The notes beneath the pieces are model-generated. The model was not told the origin of the DNA, did no database searches, and was given only the letters and a program-made list of their open reading frames with translations. Below, one piece after another: positions 1 through 3,569 of a stretch of 5,129 nt of DNA (its first letter is position 1; each line of letters opens with the position of its first letter). The stretch lies in the NCBI GenBank assembly GCA_027492415.1, contig JAPUEV010000385.1, forward strand, positions 1-5,129, in the 5' to 3' direction. This stretch comes from Ignavibacteria bacterium. Its GTDB lineage: Bacteria; Bacteroidota; Ignavibacteria; Tepidaquicellales; OLB5. The position numbers and the translations under genes are program-made.

Positions 1-1528
1 TATAAATCTTACCGTTAATAATCGTTAAACCGCTGGGCTCATTGAACTGAGCTGCATCTTTTTGCCCGTCCCTTGTTCCGGAAAAGCCGGTACCGGAATA
101 TGTTTTTGATTCACGTGTTTTAGGATTTACAGTTTTTATTTTGCTGTTATAAGTATCTGCAACATATATCAATTCATCAGCGGGATTGTAAAACACACCT
201 AATGGATGCTGTAAACGTGCATTGTCACCAATTCCGTCAATATCACCAAAATCAAAAAGTCCGCTGCCTACAATAGTACTTACACTGCCCTTTTTATTAT
301 TAAGATCAGCTATTCTTACTGCGCTTACTTCGCTATCAGCAAAAAATAATTTCATTCCGTCAGTGGTGAGTCCGCTTGGCTGCGCCAAAGCTGATTCTTT
401 AAAGCTGCCGTCAATGATATTTTCCCTGCCGCTTCCTGCATATGTACCAATTTTACCTGTTTTCAGGTCAAGCTTCCAAATCTGGTGAGGTCCCGCCATT
501 GCGATATAAAGATCATCTCCAATTACAGTCAGATCCCATGGTGAATTAATTGCTGTTTCCATGGCATTGCTTACAGGAATAAACCCATGCTCTGTAGATT
601 GATAACCGAGACCTGCAATAGTTCTTACCTTCTTGGTTACTAGGTCTACTTCCCGTATTAAATGATTTTCTGTATCAGCTATATAAAGCTTATCATTACT
701 GTAAGCAATACCCTGGGGATGGTTGAAAGATGATTCTGTAAATGAGCCGTTGCTTAAGCCGATTACTCCTGAGCCAATGACTTCTTCTGTTTTAACACTT
801 GTTCCATCCAGGTTTAGTTTGAAGACCAGAATCCTGTTATTATTGGAATCAGTAATAAATAATCTTGAATTTGCCGTGTCTGAAGTAATCTTCCCTGGGA
901 ATGAGAGAAGTGATTTCGGCGCTTTATCTTTTTCAGGTGTAATTTTTACATGCTCAGAATTTAAAGTAACTCCGTCTGATTTATATTGTGATATTGCCGC
1001 TGATATGACAGGATCAAACTCATCATAAACACCTTCGCCTGATCTCATTCCTATCACTTTCCCGTTCGGGTCAATTAAGACCAAAGTAGGCCATGATTTT
1101 GCTGTGTATTCATCCCATACTTCAAAATCCTTATCATTTACAACCAGGTGATTTATTTCATATCTTAATATAGCCTGACGGATATTTTCGGTCCCCCGCT
1201 CTGTTAAAAATTTTGCTGAGTGAACGCCGATAACAACAAGTTCATTTTTGTATTTCTCTTCCAGCTTTTTAAGGTCAGGCATAATGTGTATGCAGTTAAT
1301 GCAGCAGTAAGTCCAGAAATCGATAAGTACCAGCTTTCCTTTAAACTCTTTTATAGAGTGAGGTTTATCTGTATTCAGCCATTCAATATCTTTGGGAAAG
1401 TCTGGTGCAGTAATGTTACCGTAATAGTTCATACCAATATCTTCTATATCATTAAATTTCTGTGAATAAGCGATTACTGTAAGGAATATTAGAAAAGTAA
1501 ATATTCTAAAATAAGTTTTAAGCGTCAT
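1..1528 (-). CDS. Exported thioredoxin-fold/NHL beta-propeller protein, NHLRC2-like (3' partial)
   Basis: An open frame of 509 codons runs from ATG at 1528 off the left edge, so the C-terminus is missing. Residues 1-22 form a signal peptide (hydrophobic IFTFLIFLTVIAYS, then Q), so the protein probably acts in the periplasm or envelope. Residues about 38-180 are a TlpA/thioredoxin-like domain: the core LVLIDFWTYCCINCIHIMPDL holds the redox CxxC as Cys76-Ile-Asn-Cys79, with an extra Cys75, and the cis-proline region is SWPTLVLIDPNG near 145-155. From about 205 onward come NHL repeats (LFITDSNNNRILVF, LYIADTENHLIREVD, LIYVADTYNSKIKTV), with at least five blades before the edge. Thioredoxin plus NHL propeller with a CCINC motif is the architecture of NHLRC2, whose complete members continue into a C-terminal beta domain. 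A thiol-disulfide role is inferred from the family; the substrate is unknown. No clear Shine-Dalgarno precedes the ATG, but the signal peptide supports this start. Confidence 0.93.
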   Translation of the reverse strand, partial: MTLKTYFRIFTFLIFLTVIAYSQKFNDIEDIGMNYYGNITAPDFPKDIEWLNTDKPHSIKEFKGKLVLIDFWTYCCINCIHIMPDLKKLEEKYKNELVVIGVHSAKFLTERGTENIRQAILRYEINHLVVNDKDFEVWDEYTAKSWPTLVLIDPNGKVIGMRSGEGVYDEFDPVISAAISQYKSDGVTLNSEHVKITPEKDKAPKSLLSFPGKITSDTANSRLFITDSNNNRILVFKLNLDGTSVKTEEVIGSGVIGLSNGSFTESSFNHPQGIAYSNDKLYIADTENHLIREVDLVTKKVRTIAGLGYQSTEHGFIPVSNAMETAINSPWDLTVIGDDLYIAMAGPHQIWKLDLKTGKIGTYAGSGRENIIDGSFKESALAQPSGLTTDGMKLFFADSEVSAVRIADLNNKKGSVSTIVGSGLFDFGDIDGIGDNARLQHPLGVFYNPADELIYVADTYNSKIKTVNPKTRESKTYSGTGFSGTRDGQKDAAQFNEPSGLTIINGKIY

Positions 1529-1560
1529 TATATTGTTTATTTACAATTTTAATTTAAAAT

Positions 1561-1584
1561 AACTATATATAGTTTCAATTGAAA
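1561..1584. promoter_or_regulatory. Overlapping AT-rich palindromes upstream of the thioredoxin/NHL gene
   Basis: A perfect 14-bp palindrome (AACTATATATAGTT, 1561-1574) overlaps a perfect 12-bp palindrome (TTTCAATTGAAA, 1573-1584). They lie 33-56 bp before the start codon of the minus-strand gene, where a promoter or operator would be expected. No -7 box matching TAnnTTTG is evident on the minus strand here, so the regulatory reading is speculative. In AT-rich intergenic DNA such palindromes can arise by chance. Confidence 0.2.
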
Positions 1585-1723
1585 TAAATGCCCAATTGAT
1601 TTATATAAATTTATACGAAATTATTTATTAAAAAGATTGGTATTGGGGACAAATTATGTTAAAATTTAGTTATATTGGTATGTGGGGAGTTTCAAAAGCA
1701 GACCCACTGAGAAAGGAGCGTGT

Positions 1724-1759
1724 ATGCAATTAATAAGTTTTAGGAGGGCAAGGGCATAA
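1724..1759 (+). CDS. Possible 11-residue leader peptide (MQLISFRRARA)
   Basis: ATG at 1724 opens an 11-codon frame ending in TAA at 1757-1759. It is preceded by AAAGGAG (1712-1718) with a 5-nt spacer, the best Shine-Dalgarno placement in the window. The stop codon lies inside the loop of the GGGCAAG/CTTGCCC hairpin, so a terminating ribosome would sit on that structure. That arrangement resembles attenuation leader peptides, but there is no structural gene after the terminator. The peptide contains three arginines within five residues (FRRAR). No homologue is recognised, and a chance ORF is quite possible. Confidence 0.22.
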   Translation: MQLISFRRARA

Positions 1760-1773
1760 CTTGCCCAACCCTA
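1741..1773 (+). other. Two-tier hairpin, REP-like palindrome
   Basis: TAGG (1741-1744) pairs with CCTA (1770-1773), then an asymmetric internal loop (A opposite AAC), then a perfect 7-bp stem GGGCAAG (1746-1752)/CTTGCCC (1760-1766) with a 7-nt loop GGCATAA. The shape, a G-rich foot with an interrupted palindrome, resembles REP sequences recognised by REP-associated tyrosine transposases. It could equally be a structural element of the candidate small RNA. One copy in one window cannot decide between them. Confidence 0.5.
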
Positions 1774-1779
1774 TTTGAA

Positions 1780-1809
1780 GCCTCTCATATGTAATATGAG
1801 GGGCTTTTT
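1780..1809 (+). terminator. Intrinsic terminator, plus strand
   Basis: GCCTCTCATAT (1780-1790) pairs with ATATGAGGGGC (1794-1804) across a 3-nt loop, 11 bp with one G-T wobble, followed directly by TTTTT (1805-1809). The T-tract is on the plus strand; on the minus strand the stem is followed only by TTCAAATAG. The terminator is therefore oriented for a plus-strand transcript, although it begins 4 bases past the stop codon of the minus-strand SET gene and could weakly serve that gene too. Confidence 0.75.
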
Positions 1810-1812
1810 AAT

Positions 1813-2166
1813 TTAAAGATGTTCGTAATTAATGAATAATTCTTCACCCGGCTCTATATCCCTGGAAGCATAATATTCGTATTCCTCGTCAGAATGGAGG
1901 TTAGGCTCATCTGAATGGTTTAAATACCAGCCTACACTTATCCGGTTAAAATCCCCGGGCATGGAGTATCCGTCCTCGAACTTAATTGAAAAATTCTCTT
2001 TAAGCTCAGGAGATATTTCTAGCTTTTCATAATCTTCGTTCGATACCCATATTACATCATTATCGTGAAATAATGTATGAAGCTTATCACCCTTGCTGAT
2101 ACTGGAAGTTGCGAATACACCGATTCCTGCATCTTTAATAGTTGATTGTTTGAGCCTGAATTGCAT
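1813..2166 (-). CDS. Small stand-alone SET-domain protein, putative lysine methyltransferase
   Basis: The 117-residue product is almost entirely a SET domain, the fold that transfers methyl groups from S-adenosylmethionine to protein lysines. Visible motifs in order are the N-terminal DAGIGVFAT (residues 12-20, the GxG SAM-binding strand), WYLNHSDEPNL (80-90, the NHSxxPN motif of the pseudoknot) and DIEPGEELFINYEHL at the C-terminus (103-117), where Tyr114 matches the conserved tyrosine of the usual DY pair. Asn113 replaces the common Asp, and the Cys often found after NHS is Asp here. No pre-SET or post-SET cysteine cluster is present, as is usual in short bacterial SET proteins. AAAGGA (2173-2178) lies 6 nt before the ATG and supports the start. 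No signal peptide is seen, so it is probably cytoplasmic. The substrate is unknown and the gene stands alone. Confidence 0.85.
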   Translation of the reverse strand: MQFRLKQSTIKDAGIGVFATSSISKGDKLHTLFHDNDVIWVSNEDYEKLEISPELKENFSIKFEDGYSMPGDFNRISVGWYLNHSDEPNLHSDEEYEYYASRDIEPGEELFINYEHL

Positions 2167-2172
2167 TAGTGA

Positions 2173-2178
2173 TCCTTT
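2173..2178 (-). promoter_or_regulatory. Ribosome binding site of the SET-domain gene
   Basis: On the minus strand the sequence reads AAAGGA, six bases before ATG at 2166. It fixes the start of the SET-domain gene. It also shows that this genome uses Shine-Dalgarno sequences for at least some genes, even though the two exported-protein genes here lack one. Confidence 0.7.
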
Positions 2179-2199
2179 AATATTTTTATGATACTCTGC

Positions 2200-2231
2200 A
2201 AGGGTATATCCCTTTTCAATTTACAAAAATA
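2200..2231 (-). promoter_or_regulatory. Candidate promoter -7 box and adjacent inverted repeat before the SET gene
   Basis: On the minus strand TATTTTTG (2224-2231) matches the Bacteroidetes-type -7 consensus TAnnTTTG and would start transcription about 50 bases before the SET start codon. No TTTG box at a convincing -33 spacing was found. Just inside the transcript lies an inverted repeat AAGGG-TATAT-CCCTT (2200-2214), which could be an operator or a 5' UTR hairpin. Both assignments are tentative. Confidence 0.3.
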
Positions 2232-2284
2232 ATATAATTGCTTTTCAAAATAAATGCAAAGAGCCTGTTAGTATTGAAGCAAAT

Positions 2285-2312
2285 AAAAAAGAGAGTATTA
2301 GAACTCTCTTTT
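2285..2312 (-). terminator. Intrinsic terminator of the unknown exported-protein gene
   Basis: AAAAGAGAGT (2287-2296) pairs perfectly over 10 bp with ACTCTCTTTT (2303-2312) across a 6-nt loop. Read on the minus strand, the stem runs into a T-rich tail made from the A-run before 2290. It begins 26 bases after the stop codon of the exported-protein gene. It separates that gene from the SET gene, so the two are probably not co-transcribed. Confidence 0.8.
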
Positions 2313-2338
2313 CTATGTTAAAAATTATTTTTATCCAG

Positions 2339-3229
2339 TTACGGAAAACTTACCATGAATCCCGAAAGTGAGAAAGTGATTTTATTCCCGCTGATTTCTA
2401 TGTACTTGATCGAATAGCTTTCCCTGCCCCCTACTTTGAAGCTTGCAGTTGGATTTGCGGCGGATATTTTGAATTCAACAGGCTTTTCAACAGCCGGAGA
2501 AACTACTTTGACAAAGTAATCATTAGGTCCGAATTCAGTAACAGTCATATTACCAATAGAGTTTATTCCAACATCACTGGCAAAATATTCCGGAATAACT
2601 ATGCTTTTATCTGTAAACCTTGTGATATTTATCGGCTGGTTCTCAAATGCGTAAACCATATTCTGAATTTCAACACGCATTTTGTTTTCCTGTGTGGTTT
2701 CGGTCTTATTTCCGAATCTAAGGCCTTCTGAAAGCGCATTCTTTACTGCAGGGTCAAACTCAGCAGCACCTGTTTCAGTAATTTCAATAACTGCATTTTT
2801 AGAGCGGTACAGCTTGGTTATCAGCAGCATACTTTCAGCCGGATACTTTGCTGCAAAATCATCATTGAAAACTACATCATCCTTATTTATCCCGCGTTCT
2901 TCAATCCCCGTGCTGGTAAAATTTACTTTAAGCTTATTTATCTTTTCATCGGGAATATTAGCCGCTAAAAGAATGTCGTTTATAATTTTTCTGATTCCGA
3001 TATCAGTTGAGTTTGAATATGTCTGCAGAAGGGCTTCTGCGTTTGACTCAGAAGTAGATATCCATTTGGATTCCAGTATTCCCATACCATTGGTTTTTGG
3101 AGCACTGTTTTCATCAGCTATTACCGATGGCAAAGAAATGTTTCCCGGAGGCGTTTTAAACAGTATTGCCTGCTGAGCAAAGATCCCTAGATTTAAGAGT
3201 AATATTGTTATTAAAATTTTATATATCAT
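2339..3229 (-). CDS. Exported protein of unknown function, cysteine-free, 296 residues
   Basis: I do not recognise this family. I chose ATG at 3229 rather than the in-frame GTG at 3253: the shorter form begins MIYKILITILLLNLGIFAQQ, a compact signal peptide with likely cleavage after Ala18, and a -7-like box TAAATTTG at 3265-3272 would place the transcript start about where the GTG lies. Neither start has a Shine-Dalgarno. The mature part has no cysteine and no further membrane segment. The middle (about 60-200) looks mainly helical with charged stretches. The C-terminal part from about 205 is rich in alternating beta-type strands (MTVTEFGPNDYFVKVVSPAV, VEFKISAANPTASFKVGG, KITFSLSG), suggesting one or more beta-sandwich domains. 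There is no type IX sorting tail and no lipobox, so it is probably periplasmic. No enzyme motif is visible. It is followed by its own terminator and appears monocistronic. Confidence 0.8.
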   Translation of the reverse strand: MIYKILITILLLNLGIFAQQAILFKTPPGNISLPSVIADENSAPKTNGMGILESKWISTSESNAEALLQTYSNSTDIGIRKIINDILLAANIPDEKINKLKVNFTSTGIEERGINKDDVVFNDDFAAKYPAESMLLITKLYRSKNAVIEITETGAAEFDPAVKNALSEGLRFGNKTETTQENKMRVEIQNMVYAFENQPINITRFTDKSIVIPEYFASDVGINSIGNMTVTEFGPNDYFVKVVSPAVEKPVEFKISAANPTASFKVGGRESYSIKYIEISGNKITFSLSGFMVSFP

Positions 3230-3264
3230 ATTATATTTTATAAAACTTAACACATTTTGTCGTA

Positions 3265-3272
3265 CAAATTTA
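3265..3272 (-). promoter_or_regulatory. Candidate -7 promoter box for the unknown exported-protein gene
   Basis: On the minus strand this reads TAAATTTG, an exact fit to TAnnTTTG. Transcription would begin a few bases downstream, near 3258, leaving a leader of about 30 nt before ATG at 3229 but almost none before the alternative GTG at 3253. No TTTG at the expected -33 distance is evident, so confidence is limited. Confidence 0.35.
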
Positions 3273-3354
3273 CGAATTCTGCAATCTATTTAAAAAACCA
3301 AAATTTATACAATTTTTATGATTTTTCAGGAATTTTAATGACTAAATTTTCAAC

Positions 3355-3385
3355 TTTACAGTGAATTTCAAATTTTGTATCTTTG
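3355..3385 (+). promoter_or_regulatory. Bacteroidetes-type promoter of tRNA-Gln
   Basis: The -7 box TATCTTTG (3378-3385) fits the consensus TAnnTTTG exactly. A -33-like TTTA (3355-3358) lies 19 bases upstream, one base off TTTG. Transcription would begin around 3390-3392, about 10 bases before the mature tRNA 5' end at 3402, which is a normal leader length. This is the best-formed promoter in the window and supports placing the organism in the Bacteroidetes/Chlorobi/Ignavibacteria group. Confidence 0.6.
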
Positions 3386-3401
3386 TGAACTTTAATTTTA
3401 A

Positions 3402-3474
3402 TGCCCGATGGTGTAACTGGCAACACGCCTGATTCTGGATCAGGAAAGTCTAGGTTCGACCCCTAGTCGGGCAA
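3402..3474 (+). tRNA. tRNA-Gln, anticodon CTG
   Basis: A full cloverleaf folds. The acceptor TGCCCGA (3402-3408) pairs with TCGGGCA (3467-3473). The D-stem is GTGT/ACAC with a loop containing GG. The anticodon stem CCTGA/TCAGG encloses loop TTCTGGA with anticodon CTG (3435-3437). The T-arm is CTAGG-TTCGACC-CCTAG. The discriminator base is A3474 and no CCA is encoded, so CCA is added after transcription. The weak first pair U1-A72 is a known identity feature of bacterial tRNA-Gln. It reads CAG codons. The gene stands alone on the plus strand with its own promoter and terminator. Confidence 0.97.
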
Positions 3475-3478
3475 CTTC

Positions 3479-3506
3479 AAAGACAGCTGAATAGGCTGTC
3501 TTTTTT
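3479..3506 (+). terminator. Intrinsic terminator of tRNA-Gln
   Basis: AAAGACAGC (3479-3487) pairs with GCTGTCTTT (3495-3503) across a 7-nt loop, with a T-run at 3501-3506. It starts four bases after the discriminator base of the tRNA and therefore also defines the 3' end of the precursor. Confidence 0.85.
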
Positions 3507-3512
3507 ATATAA

Positions 3513-3543
3513 CGGAAAAGACAGTAATTAGCTGTCTTTTCTG
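3513..3543. terminator. Second, near-duplicate hairpin; probable bidirectional terminator between convergent genes
   Basis: CGGAAAAGACAG (3513-3524) pairs with CTGTCTTTTCTG (3532-3543) with one G-T wobble and a 7-nt loop. The arms repeat those of the tRNA terminator just upstream (AAAGACAG/CTGTCTTT). Read on the minus strand, the stem ends in TTTTCCGTT, about 26 bases after the stop codon of the repeat-protein gene, so it can serve that gene. On the plus strand it is a back-up for the tRNA. Confidence 0.65.
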
Positions 3544-3569
3544 TTAAAGCGTAACTATTCCATATTCAG

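Larger units (their letters stand above)
1684..1809 (+). ncRNA. Candidate orphan small RNA or leader transcript ending at an intrinsic terminator
   Basis: This plus-strand stretch ends in a strong intrinsic terminator, yet no plus-strand gene lies upstream in the window and the next one downstream is the tRNA at 3402. The terminator therefore most simply ends a short RNA. Within it, GTGGG (1682-1686) can pair with CCCAC (1703-1707). An AAAGGAG ribosome-binding sequence and an 11-codon ORF follow, then a 7-bp hairpin at 1746-1766, then the terminator stem. A weak -7-like TATATTGG lies at 1671-1678, but I find no properly spaced -33 box, so the 5' end is a guess. It does not resemble tmRNA, SRP RNA, RNase P RNA or any riboswitch I know. 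A REP-type repeat relic is the main alternative. Confidence 0.35.

Noticed and set aside
222..1465. Plus-strand open frames at 222-488, 723-1028 and 1220-1465
   Set aside because: All lie antisense to the intact thioredoxin/NHL coding frame, have low-complexity products without family motifs, and lack ribosome binding sites; they are shadows.
1684..1809. Riboswitch or cis-attenuator for a downstream gene
   Set aside because: No plus-strand gene follows the terminator; the adjacent coding sequence (1813-2166) is on the minus strand.
2682..3176. Plus-strand 164-codon open frame
   Set aside because: It is fully antisense to the exported-protein gene, whose signal peptide, terminator and -7-like box support the minus strand. 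The product is a serine/isoleucine-rich shadow with no motif.
3230..3253. GTG at 3253 as start of the unknown exported-protein gene
   Set aside because: It would add eight residues before an already complete signal peptide, has no Shine-Dalgarno, and would leave almost no leader after the candidate -7 box.
3402..3474. Integrated element using tRNA-Gln as an attachment site
   Set aside because: No integrase gene and no second copy of the tRNA 3' end is present in the window; the tRNA is followed directly by its terminator.
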